Shown piece by piece: positions 17,501-25,341 of a DNA stretch of 64,000 bases. The position numbers and the translations under genes were made by a program. Positions within the stretch are counted from its first letter, which is position 1. Every line of letters starts with the position of its first letter. The notes under the pieces were generated by a model, which saw nothing but the letters and a program-made list of their open reading frames with translations, had not been told where the DNA came from and did no database searches. Source of the DNA: Roseibacillus ishigakijimensis (GTDB taxonomy: Bacteria > Verrucomicrobiota > Verrucomicrobiia > Verrucomicrobiales > Akkermansiaceae); the NCBI RefSeq assembly GCF_016595415.1, contig NZ_JAENIO010000017.1:1-64000 (forward strand), in the 5' to 3' direction.

Positions 17501-17607
17501 GGAATCGCTAGCAAGCTAAGTCTCTTCTTCAGAGAGAAAAGCGCGAATTGAGGCAGGGGGCCTTTTTTACGCCGACAAGGCGCCGGGGATTTCCTAGGGT
17601 CTCCGGC

Positions 17608-18321
17608 GTGAGCCGAGATCAAATTTACGCCCGTAACGAACCTGAAGGTCGCTTCGAATTTTCGGAGAAAGTGGTCACCGTTTTCGAGGATATGATCCGG
17701 CGCTCGGTGCCGGGTTATGGGCTGACCTTGACCGCTATCGAAGCTATCGCCGGGAGAGAGGTGCCGCCTGGAACGCGCATCTACGACCTGGGCTGTTCCC
17801 TGGGAGCGGGGGTGGAAGCCGCCTGGCAGGGCGCGCGGGACCGGGCGGGGGAGATTCACGGCGTGGACAGCTCACCTGCGATGGTGAAACGGGCGCGCGA
17901 GCTGCTTGATTTGCCGGGGGTGGCTTTTCACCAGGGGGATGCCACTACCTGGCCCTTGGAGAAGGCGGGGCTCATCATCCTCAACTTCACTCTGCAATTT
18001 ATTCCCCTCGACGAGCGGGCTGGGCTCTTGCAGCGCTGTCATGAGGCCCTGGTGCCGGGCGGGGTGCTCTTTTTGTCGGAAAAATTCGTCAGCTCCGATC
18101 CGGCGGCTGAGGACTGGTTGCGGGAGTTGCACTGGCAATTCAAGCGCCAACAGGGCTACTCCGAGCTGGAGATTGCACGCAAGCGGGATTCGCTGGAAGA
18201 CGTTCTCCTTCCCGAAACGCCGGAAGTGCATCTGGCCCGGCTGCGGGCGGCGGGTTTCCAGCCAGTGACCCAGGTTTTGCAATGCCTCAATTTCGCCAGC
18301 TGGGTGGGGCGGAAGCAGTAG
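17608..18321 (+). CDS. cmoA: Carboxy-SAM synthase CmoA
   Basis: A 237-residue Rossmann methyltransferase-fold protein. CmoA converts SAM and prephenate to carboxy-SAM, used by CmoB to make 5-oxyacetyl-uridine at tRNA position 34. The diagnostic FEFSEKVVTVFEDMI-RSVPGY segment is present, with YDLGCSLGAG as the SAM loop and LNFTLQFI later. The GTG at 17608 is preferred because the extra 20 residues from an upstream ATG are unlike CmoA. No cmoB is adjacent, which is unusual compared with the paired enterobacterial genes. The gene ends against a shared terminator with pgk. Confidence 0.85.
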   Translation: MSRDQIYARNEPEGRFEFSEKVVTVFEDMIRRSVPGYGLTLTAIEAIAGREVPPGTRIYDLGCSLGAGVEAAWQGARDRAGEIHGVDSSPAMVKRARELLDLPGVAFHQGDATTWPLEKAGLIILNFTLQFIPLDERAGLLQRCHEALVPGGVLFLSEKFVSSDPAAEDWLRELHWQFKRQQGYSELEIARKRDSLEDVLLPETPEVHLARLRAAGFQPVTQVLQCLNFASWVGRKQ

Positions 18322-18323
18322 CA

Positions 18324-18362
18324 AAAAAGCCGACCCTCCCATGCGGGGAAAGTCGGCTTTTT
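18324..18362. terminator. Bidirectional terminator between cmoA and pgk
   Basis: Stem AAAAAGCCGAC (18324-18334) pairs with GTCGGCTTTTT (18352-18362) around a 17-base loop. The A-run on one side and T-run on the other let it end both cmoA (forward) and pgk (reverse). Confidence 0.85.
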
Positions 18363-18381
18363 ACCAAATATGGAAAATGGC

Positions 18382-19581
18382 TCAGGCTTCGCTGAGAGCG
18401 GCCACGCCGGGCAGTTCCTTGCCTTCGAGGAGCTCGAGGCTGGCGCCACCGCCGGTGGAGATGAAGGTCATCTTGTCGGCCACGTCAAATTTCACGGCCG
18501 CAGTCACGGAGTCACCTCCACCCACGATGCTGATGGCATCGCTAGCGGCCACCGCTTCCGCGATTTCCTTGGTGCCTCGGGCAAAGCTGTCGATTTCGAA
18601 GACGCCCATAGGTCCATTCCAAACAATGGTTTTGGCCTCGGCGACCACTTCTTTGAACTCGGCAATGGCTTTTTCGCCGATATCGATGCCTTCCCAATCG
18701 GCGGGAATGCTGCCGCCTTCGTTGTAGGGAGCAATGTTCTTGGTCTCGGCGCCGTTCTTGAATTCCTGGGTGATGAGGGTATCGGCTGGAAGGAGGAACT
18801 TGACGCCTTTTTCCTCGGCTTTCTTGAGAATGTCGAGGGCGAGGTCGAGCTTATCATTTTCCACCAGACTCATGCCCACTTCGTGGCCTTGGGCCTTGCG
18901 GAAGGTGTAGGCCATGGCGCCCCCGATGAGGATGGTGTCGGCCTTCTCGAGTAAGGCGGTGATGACCTCGATTTTGTCGCTCACCTTAGCGCCGCCCATG
19001 ATGACGAGGAAGGGGCGCGCGGGCTCGGAAATCTTGCCCACGAGGTATTCCAGCTCGCGTTCCATGAGGAAGCCCATGGCGCTCTGGGAAACATGGTGGG
19101 TCACGCCTTCGGTGGAGGCGTGAGCGCGGTGGGCGGTGCCAAAGGCATCGTTGACGAAGATTTCGGCTCCTCCGGCGAGGGCCTTGGCGAAGTCGCCTTC
19201 ATTTTTAGTCTCAGCCTCGTGAAAGCGGGTGTTTTCCAAAATCAGCACGCCGCCATCGGTCAGTGCGGCCCGGGCACTGTCGGCGCTTTCGCCCACGCAA
19301 TCGCTGGCAAAAGCGACCTCGCTACCAAGCAATTCGCCCAAGCGGGTCGCGGCGGGCTGGAGAGAATACTTGCTGTCGGGCTTGCCGCCGGGGCGGCCGA
19401 GGTGGGAGCAGAGCACGAGCTTGGCTCCGGCTTTTTGCAAATGTTCGATGGAGGGGAGAGCGGCGCGGATACGGGTGTCGTCGGTGATTTCACCAGCGTC
19501 ATTGAGCGGGACATTGAAGTCCACCCGCATCAATACTTCTTTACCTGCCGCATCCAGATCGCGAATAGAGAGTTTGTTCAT
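18382..19581 (-). CDS. pgk: Phosphoglycerate kinase
   Basis: A 399-residue monomeric enzyme, the standard bacterial length. It transfers phosphate from 1,3-bisphosphoglycerate to ADP in glycolysis. Recognised segments are [13 protein letters not shown] near the N terminus, [51 protein letters not shown], and the C-terminal [19 protein letters not shown]. It starts at ATG 19581. No gap or triose phosphate isomerase gene lies beside it, so it appears monocistronic. Confidence 0.97.
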   Translation of the reverse strand: MNKLSIRDLDAAGKEVLMRVDFNVPLNDAGEITDDTRIRAALPSIEHLQKAGAKLVLCSHLGRPGGKPDSKYSLQPAATRLGELLGSEVAFASDCVGESADSARAALTDGGVLILENTRFHEAETKNEGDFAKALAGGAEIFVNDAFGTAHRAHASTEGVTHHVSQSAMGFLMERELEYLVGKISEPARPFLVIMGGAKVSDKIEVITALLEKADTILIGGAMAYTFRKAQGHEVGMSLVENDKLDLALDILKKAEEKGVKFLLPADTLITQEFKNGAETKNIAPYNEGGSIPADWEGIDIGEKAIAEFKEVVAEAKTIVWNGPMGVFEIDSFARGTKEIAEAVAASDAISIVGGGDSVTAAVKFDVADKMTFISTGGGASLELLEGKELPGVAALSEA

Positions 19582-19680
19582 CGGGAGGCCATATCGCCCG
19601 CAGCTCCCCTGACTGTCAAGAGCCGTTCCTGCCGGGCAAGGAGCGAGAAGGGGCGGGAGAGTGACAGTTTCGTCAAGTTC

Positions 19681-20154
19681 TCACTGCGGGGAGGGAAAAA
19701 GTTGCGCCAGACGCTCCCGCCGACCGGCAAAGAGCCGCTCCAGACGTGGGCGGATGAAGAGGGGATTGAGAGGCTTGCTGAGGGGCTCCAGTGGGAGACG
19801 CCAATGCACGAGGTCGCGCACCAAAGTGCCCCCGGGGGCGTCGTGCAAGCTGTGGCGGTGATGCCAAAAGGCAAAGGGGCCAAAGCGCTGCTGGTCCACA
19901 AAGGCGCGCTCCTCTTCCACGACCGTGATTTCGGTGACCCAGCTGAGGGGAAGGCCCGGGGGGAGACGGAGGCGATGAACGAGTATGGCGCCCGCATAGA
20001 CCTCGCTGGGACCGGTGAGCGTTTCGAGGCGAAATTCTTCGGGGGTGATTTTGTCCAGATTTGCTGGGCGGCGGAAAAACTCCCAGGCCTCGCGGCGGGA
20101 GAGGGGGAGGAATTGTTCTTGGGCGAGTTGTTCCATATCGGCAAGGTCGCCCAT
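19681..20154 (-). CDS. SRPBCC (START-like) family protein
   Basis: A 157-residue protein with the coenzyme Q-binding/START-like SRPBCC helix-grip pattern. The opening is FLPLSRREAWEFFRRPANLDKITP, with core strands ITVVEEERAFVDQQRFGPF and WHHRHSLHDAPGG, and an amphipathic C-terminal helix. Such proteins bind small hydrophobic ligands; several relatives sit next to NAD-dependent epimerases, but none is present here. Met at 20136 is an alternative start that matches the family N terminus slightly better. It is divergent from lpxK with a very short gap. Confidence 0.75.
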   Translation of the reverse strand: MGDLADMEQLAQEQFLPLSRREAWEFFRRPANLDKITPEEFRLETLTGPSEVYAGAILVHRLRLPPGLPLSWVTEITVVEEERAFVDQQRFGPFAFWHHRHSLHDAPGGTLVRDLVHWRLPLEPLSKPLNPLFIRPRLERLFAGRRERLAQLFPSPQ

Positions 20155-20231
20155 TTGGCTGGCCCGGGCAATGAGGAAGGAGGGCGGACTTCGGGGTTTT
20201 GTTTCCGGGCCGCCCGGTGTTGGATGGCGGG

Positions 20232-21446
20232 GTGTCCAGCGTGGGTCAGGATTTGGAAAAGTGGGGAGCCGATGTCATTTTCGGCCGTGAGAAGGGCTTT
20301 TGGGCCACCGTGGCCCGCTTGGTTTTCCGCGTCTTTTCTTGGCTCTTCGCCCTGTTGGTGCGTCTCCGGCTGTTGCTCTTTCGCTCTGGCCTCAGGGACC
20401 AGGCGCGTCTGGGGGTGCAGGTCATCAGCATCGGCAACTTGACCATGGGAGGCACGGGCAAGACTCCGGTTGTGGAGTTTTTTTCCAAAGCCCTCCTCGC
20501 TCGCGGTCGTCGCCCGGTCATTCTCAGTCGTGGCTACAAGAGCCGCAAACTGGAAGAGCGGCAGGTCTGGCGAGGAGAGCGCGAGGAGGAACCCGGCGAT
20601 TTTCCCAAGGTCGTGAGCGACGGCGAGAACCTGCGCCTTTTGGTGGAATACGCGGGTGACGAGCCTTTCATGTTGGCCAAAAATCTTCTTCCGGGCGTGG
20701 CGGTGGTGGTGGACCGCGATCGCATCAAGGGGGGACGCTTCGCGGTGCGCGAGCTGGGGGCCGACATTCTCCTGCTCGACGATGGCCTGCAATATCTCAA
20801 GTTGGCCCATGCCGTGGATGTGGTGCTGGTCGATGCCGAAAAACCCTTTGGCACCGAGGCCCTCATCCCCCGGGGCACCCTGCGTGAGCCTCCCTGCAAC
20901 CTTGCCCGGGCCAACTATATCTTCGTCACCCGCTGTCACCAACCTCTGCGCGAGGATCAGATTGCCCGTTTGCAGCGTTACAATAAGACCGCGCCCATCA
21001 TCCAGACCAATCATGTGCCCCAGCACCTGGAAAAAGTCTTTGCGGAGGGCGAGCGCTTGCCCCTGGAGGCCTTGCAGGGCAAATTTGTCGCTGCCATCAG
21101 CGGAATCGCGGTCCCGGAGAGTTTCGAGAGATTGCTCCGGGAACTGGGCGCGGAGGTCCTTTTTCACCGCACCTTTGGTGACCACCAGGTCTTCCCCCTG
21201 AAGGATGTCGACGCCCTTTGCCAACGGGCCCTGAGGCGGGACGCGGACTTGATTGTGACCACTGAAAAAGATGCGGTTCGTTTTCCCCGGCCCACGGAAA
21301 TGATCGTGCCCATTTACTTCCTGCGAATCGAAGTGGAAATCATCGAAGGGGAGGAAGAATGGCAGGCCTGCCTGGAACGCATCTGCCACCCTCCTGAGCT
21401 CACCGCCCTCGAGTGGTGGCAACAGCGGCTTTTGTCGGGAAAATGA
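20232..21446 (+). CDS. lpxK: Tetraacyldisaccharide 4'-kinase LpxK
   Basis: A 404-residue inner-membrane-associated kinase that phosphorylates the 4' position of the lipid A disaccharide. An N-terminal membrane helix (about 20-40) precedes the P-loop ISIGNLTMGGTGKTPVVE. PVILSRGYKS, DILLLDDGLQY and IVTTEKDAVRF are further LpxK hallmarks. The upstream reading frame has only TTG at 20199; GTG 20232 (or 20241) is a more plausible start. Presence of LpxK shows an LPS-type outer membrane. Other lpx genes are not in the window. A converging PAP2 phosphatase next door may also act on lipids. Confidence 0.9.
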   Translation: MSSVGQDLEKWGADVIFGREKGFWATVARLVFRVFSWLFALLVRLRLLLFRSGLRDQARLGVQVISIGNLTMGGTGKTPVVEFFSKALLARGRRPVILSRGYKSRKLEERQVWRGEREEEPGDFPKVVSDGENLRLLVEYAGDEPFMLAKNLLPGVAVVVDRDRIKGGRFAVRELGADILLLDDGLQYLKLAHAVDVVLVDAEKPFGTEALIPRGTLREPPCNLARANYIFVTRCHQPLREDQIARLQRYNKTAPIIQTNHVPQHLEKVFAEGERLPLEALQGKFVAAISGIAVPESFERLLRELGAEVLFHRTFGDHQVFPLKDVDALCQRALRRDADLIVTTEKDAVRFPRPTEMIVPIYFLRIEVEIIEGEEEWQACLERICHPPELTALEWWQQRLLSGK

Positions 21447-21466
21447 CCCGCCCCCGTGGAGGGTGA

Positions 21467-22597
21467 TTAACGCCGCAGGATCTGGGTCTGGGGAGCGAGC
21501 TGCCAACTCGGCTCCGGTAATTCCCGGGCGAGGATGACGTCGCTCACCTCCTCGCCCGCTCGCAGGGTGAGGTCCATGCCGGGGGGAAGGGTGATCACGG
21601 TGCGCACGTTGAGTTCCGAGAAAAAACCTGTCTTCTCGAAGTCAACGCGCAGCACTTTGCTTCCAGGATCGAAGGTTCCCCGCGCCCGCAGCTTGCTCTT
21701 GGGAGCGCGGTGCCCGTCGGTGAAGGAGGTGATGGCGAAGACCTCCCCGGACTCCAACTCGATGATACCTTCTCCGTAAAAATCAATCACAAGGCTCTCC
21801 AGTGGAGGAATTGGCGACATTTTCACCCGAATCTTTTTATCATAGGGCCAGATAGTGGTGGTGAGGACAACGAGGGCGATCACGAGGGGGGTAGTGACCC
21901 ATGGCAACCAGCGGGGCGGCCTCTTGGCACCCGGCGCGGCCTGCCACCAGAGAGAGCGGTCGAGACGGAGACCTTTGTAAAAAAGGAGCGTCGTCAACCA
22001 CATCACTGCCGCCGCCCACACCACATCGGAAGCAAAATGACCTCCTTGTGCCATCCGGGCGATACCGATCAGGCTGCCGAAGACCAGGGCAAAGGTGAGC
22101 GCCAACCAACGCCGCCATCCGGTGAGGAGGGGGACCAGGGCCAGGAAGAAAAAGCCTACGGTGGCGTGGCCGCAGGGAAAGGACTTCCCTTCCGAGGTCG
22201 GATCGTAGTGAAGAAGGCGTTCGAATTCCTCCGTGCCCTCGAATTCAACAATTTGCGCGGGACGGGGACGCCCCCACTGGTCCTTGAGCAAGGTGTTGGT
22301 GATGAGACCAGCGCCTACGGCAAGAACGGCGAAAAAGTAAGCGGAGAGCTTGCGATAACGGCTCAAACGGGGATTTCCCACCCCCAGCAAAAGAACGAGG
22401 AGGGAAACAACCCCGATGGCGATGGCCGGAATCGGAGCCAGCGTGTAGAAGAAGCGCCAGAAGGGCCGGTCTCCTGTGGGCCACTCGCCTTCGCCGCCAT
22501 AAAAGGGACGGTGCAAAACGAGATCCAAGTCGCTGACAACAAAGGGAATCGAAAGAACAACGAGCAAAAGAAGGGGACAAAGAACGGCAAGACGCAC
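21467..22597 (-). CDS. PAP2-family lipid phosphatase, LpxE/LpxT-like
   Basis: A 376-residue protein: six membrane helices in the first 240 residues, then a roughly 120-residue beta-rich C-terminal domain predicted outside. The PAP2 motifs are present: K105...R112-P113 (KDQWGRPRP), P141-C-G-H144 (SFPCGHAT) and R181...H187...D191 (IARMAQGGHFASD). The RMAQGGHFASD form resembles lipid A phosphatases and phosphotransferases of the LpxE/LpxT kind. Convergence with lpxK makes a lipid A or undecaprenyl pyrophosphate substrate plausible but unproven. The start is GTG 22597. The appended C-terminal domain is unusual for the family. Confidence 0.8.
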   Translation of the reverse strand: MRLAVLCPLLLLVVLSIPFVVSDLDLVLHRPFYGGEGEWPTGDRPFWRFFYTLAPIPAIAIGVVSLLVLLLGVGNPRLSRYRKLSAYFFAVLAVGAGLITNTLLKDQWGRPRPAQIVEFEGTEEFERLLHYDPTSEGKSFPCGHATVGFFFLALVPLLTGWRRWLALTFALVFGSLIGIARMAQGGHFASDVVWAAAVMWLTTLLFYKGLRLDRSLWWQAAPGAKRPPRWLPWVTTPLVIALVVLTTTIWPYDKKIRVKMSPIPPLESLVIDFYGEGIIELESGEVFAITSFTDGHRAPKSKLRARGTFDPGSKVLRVDFEKTGFFSELNVRTVITLPPGMDLTLRAGEEVSDVILARELPEPSWQLAPQTQILRR

Positions 22598-22699
22598 GCG
22601 GGGGTCCTACCCAATCCAAGCCCGCTTGTCAGTCGCCACCTTTGCGAAAGGCGCGAATCGGAATCTTGTCACGGCCTGGCGCTTTAGTATAATGACGCA

Positions 22700-23422
22700 A
22701 TGGATGATTACGACCGCCGCCATTTTTTGCGGACTTCGCTCCCTGGTTTTCTTGGGCTTGGCTTGGTTTTGCCGCAATTGACGGCGCTGGCGACGCGGGC
22801 CAATGCCTGCCAAGGGCGCGTGGGGGAGGAACAAACCATCAACTGGGAGGCGTTTCTGGAAGCAGTGGAAAAGGAAGCCGCCCAACAACATCTGGACCGG
22901 TGGAACGAGGAGGCCTACGTGAAAGCAGCCGCCCGCCTGGCGAAACGGTTGAACCTCAAGGATGCCCAGCTGACTGCTGCCTTTGCAAAGGCCCAGCGCG
23001 GATTGGGCAATGGCCGGGTCGACTTCGAACCCTTGGAAAAACAACGCGATTTTCACGTCACCTTGCTTCAGTTTGAGAAGGAAGAGCGCATTCCCCATCA
23101 CGATCACCCGGAGATGACCGGGGTGATTCTCTGCGCCTCGGGCGAGATCGAAGTCTGGAACTACGACTTGCTCGCCCAAGAAAGCGAGCGCGCGGTCTTG
23201 TTGAGGGAGAGCGAACATGGCCATCTGCGGAAGGGTCAGGTCTCGACGCTCACCTCCAAAGCCCGCAACATCCATAGCCTGCAGGCGAAGGAACGCACCC
23301 AGCTCATCGACATTTTCGCGCCGCCTTATAATCGCGATCGCATTGAGAAGAGCAATTGGTTCGAGCTCGATCCTGATCCGGTGGAAGGCTCGGAAACCCA
23401 TTACCGGGCCACTTTGCGATAA
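22700..23422 (+). CDS. PCO/ADO-like thiol dioxygenase with Tat-like signal
   Basis: A 240-residue protein. Its N terminus (DRRHFLRTSLPGFLGLGL) looks like a twin-arginine export signal. A helical segment (about 45-100) leads to a cupin domain matching cysteine/cysteamine dioxygenases (PCO_ADO). Iron ligands H134 and H136 lie in IPHHDHPEMTG and H192 in RNIHSL, followed by the family closing motif DIFAPPYNRDR. Relatives oxidise free or N-terminal cysteine or cysteamine with O2. An exported member would act on a periplasmic thiol, or the signal may be a pseudo-signal. It stands before muiA on the same strand. Confidence 0.75.
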   Translation: MDDYDRRHFLRTSLPGFLGLGLVLPQLTALATRANACQGRVGEEQTINWEAFLEAVEKEAAQQHLDRWNEEAYVKAAARLAKRLNLKDAQLTAAFAKAQRGLGNGRVDFEPLEKQRDFHVTLLQFEKEERIPHHDHPEMTGVILCASGEIEVWNYDLLAQESERAVLLRESEHGHLRKGQVSTLTSKARNIHSLQAKERTQLIDIFAPPYNRDRIEKSNWFELDPDPVEGSETHYRATLR

Positions 23423-23456
23423 ATGTTAAAAAAACAGCAAAAAGAGAAACAAAAAA

Positions 23457-23492
23457 GTCCTCGGTCCCCGTTTTTTGTCTTGGACCCAGGAC
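23457..23492 (+). promoter_or_regulatory. Leader hairpin overlapping the muiA ribosome-binding site
   Basis: Arms 23457-23467 (GTCCTCGGTCC) and 23482-23492 (GGACCCAGGAC) pair in 10 of 11 positions around a T-rich loop. The right arm ends one base before the muiA ATG and contains the AGGA that would serve as Shine-Dalgarno. If formed in the mRNA it would hide the start site. It could instead help end the upstream transcript. Confidence 0.4.
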
Positions 23493-23493
23493 T

Positions 23494-25341
23494 ATGAAAC
23501 TCACTTTTTACCCACTCATCGTCGGCCTCAGTTTACTGGGGGGAGTTGGAGCCAGCGCAGACCCCGAGGGAAGCGTTCCTGCCGAAAGTAACCAGAACCA
23601 CATCACGGAAGTCACCCTCTATCAGGGAACGGCCTTGGTGACCCGGCAAGTGACCCTTCCGGCGGAGAGAGCGGGGGCCTTCGAGGTCATCGTGAAAGGC
23701 CTACCGACAGCGACCGATGCCGAATCGGTTTTCGCCGATGAGGGGAGGGGACTGGAGATTCGCTCGGTCACCTGCCGCCAGCGCTCCAGCGAGGAAACCA
23801 AGCGGGTGGAGAGCGAGGTAGCCCGGCTGGATGAACGGATCAAAGAGCTGGAGCGGGCCATTTCCACTGCCCGCAACGAGATTGCCCTGCGTCGCATTCG
23901 GCAGGAATTTTTACGCGATTTGGGGTCTTTCGTGGCTCCGGCTGCCCGGCAGGAGATGACTCATGGGGTCTTGCAGGCCGGAGAATTGGAAAAGGTCACC
24001 CAGATGCACTTCCGGGAATATGAAACCGCTTCGCAGGAAATCATGGAGCTGGACAACGCCATAGCGGACGACAGCGATGAACTCACCGGATTGCGGGAAG
24101 AACGGCACCGCTTAGCGGAAGGGCCGACAGAAATCTATGACGCGGTTATCTTTGTCGAGAAAGAGGCCGGGGCCGAGGCAGTCTTTGATTTGAACTATCT
24201 CGTCCGCGATTGTGGCTGGTCCCCGGTTTACAACGTGGCCGGCGTTTCCGGGGGAGAAGAGGTGCGCCTCGAGTTCAACGCCCTCATTCACCAGGTCAGT
24301 GGCGAGGATTGGCGCGATGCCGGGCTCATTCTCTCCACAGCCTCGCCCACCGTCAGCGCGCAGAATCCCGAGTTGACCGCTTTGCATGTGGAAGTGCAGC
24401 AGAGTGGCGTCTTGCCCTCCGGCAACGACTCCGCCATGGCGCAGGCGGCCCATTATCAAGATGTCTTGCGGGCGAAGAATGCAGCCAATCGCAAGGTCCT
24501 GGCGGGCAAGACGGTGAAGGACTTTGCCGATGCCAACTTTGCCGCCAACGAACTGGCAGCCAGCGCCCAGCTGGTAGAGCTCTCCATGCGTTCGGGGCAG
24601 TTCAAGCAATTGAATCAAACGCAGGACGGTGGCGAAGATCTGGCCATTCAATACGAACTGGATCGGGCAGTCACTCTCGTCAGCCGCCGCGAAGCTCAAA
24701 TGGTGCGGGTCCTGGCGGTGAACTGTCCGGCCAGCTTCTACCATGTCGCTACCCCTGTCTTGACCAGCGCCGTCTTTCGCGAAGCGGAGCTGGTCAACAC
24801 CGGCAGCCACGATCTTTTGGGCGGAAAAGTGCACGTCTATCTAGATGACAAATTCATTGGCCGCACCGAGATGCCCACCATCGCCCGGGGCCGCAGCTAC
24901 ACCCTCGGCTTCGGGGTGGACGGGCAACTGCGGGCCCGCCGGACGCTGGTGGATCGCACGGAAACGGTGCAGGGAGGCAACCGCCTGGTGGAAATCGAGG
25001 TGGAGGTGGTGCTCGACAACTTCAAGGAAGAACCTGTCACTTTGAGCGTGCGCGAGCGCACTCCCCACATGGAGGACACCGCCAGTTTGCGAGTCTCGCT
25101 TAGTGAAAGCTCCCACCCCTTGTCCACAGATCGCGACTATCTGCGCTTCGAGCGTCCCAAGGGAATCCTGCGCTGGGACTTGGCGGTGGCACCCGGGACT
25201 GGCGAGCAGGCCACCGCGATCAACTACACCTATCGCCTGGAGTATGACAAAAGTGTTTCCCTGCAGGAAGTCAGTGGCGAGCGGAAATCGGTCCTCCGCA
25301 ACGAATTCATCCAACGGGCCGGCCGCTCCCAAAAGCCTTGA
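23494..25341 (+). CDS. MuiA (mucoidy inhibitor A) family exported protein
   Basis: A 615-residue protein with a signal peptide (MKLTFYPLIVGLSLLGGVGASA), an N-terminal DUF4140 domain (ITEVTLYQGTALVTRQV), a coiled coil (about 95-215) and a C-terminal DUF4139 beta domain (LNYLVRDCGWSPVYNV; LILSTASPTV). This is the standard MuiA layout. Homologues in Azotobacter reduce alginate mucoidy by an unknown route; an envelope role is likely. The final codons overlap the TTG proposed as start of the next gene. A hairpin may control its translation. Confidence 0.85.
   Translation: MKLTFYPLIVGLSLLGGVGASADPEGSVPAESNQNHITEVTLYQGTALVTRQVTLPAERAGAFEVIVKGLPTATDAESVFADEGRGLEIRSVTCRQRSSEETKRVESEVARLDERIKELERAISTARNEIALRRIRQEFLRDLGSFVAPAARQEMTHGVLQAGELEKVTQMHFREYETASQEIMELDNAIADDSDELTGLREERHRLAEGPTEIYDAVIFVEKEAGAEAVFDLNYLVRDCGWSPVYNVAGVSGGEEVRLEFNALIHQVSGEDWRDAGLILSTASPTVSAQNPELTALHVEVQQSGVLPSGNDSAMAQAAHYQDVLRAKNAANRKVLAGKTVKDFADANFAANELAASAQLVELSMRSGQFKQLNQTQDGGEDLAIQYELDRAVTLVSRREAQMVRVLAVNCPASFYHVATPVLTSAVFREAELVNTGSHDLLGGKVHVYLDDKFIGRTEMPTIARGRSYTLGFGVDGQLRARRTLVDRTETVQGGNRLVEIEVEVVLDNFKEEPVTLSVRERTPHMEDTASLRVSLSESSHPLSTDRDYLRFERPKGILRWDLAVAPGTGEQATAINYTYRLEYDKSVSLQEVSGERKSVLRNEFIQRAGRSQKP

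Noticed and set aside
19578-21506. 642-residue reverse frame across lpxK
   Set aside because: Antisense shadow of lpxK; no recognisable domain.
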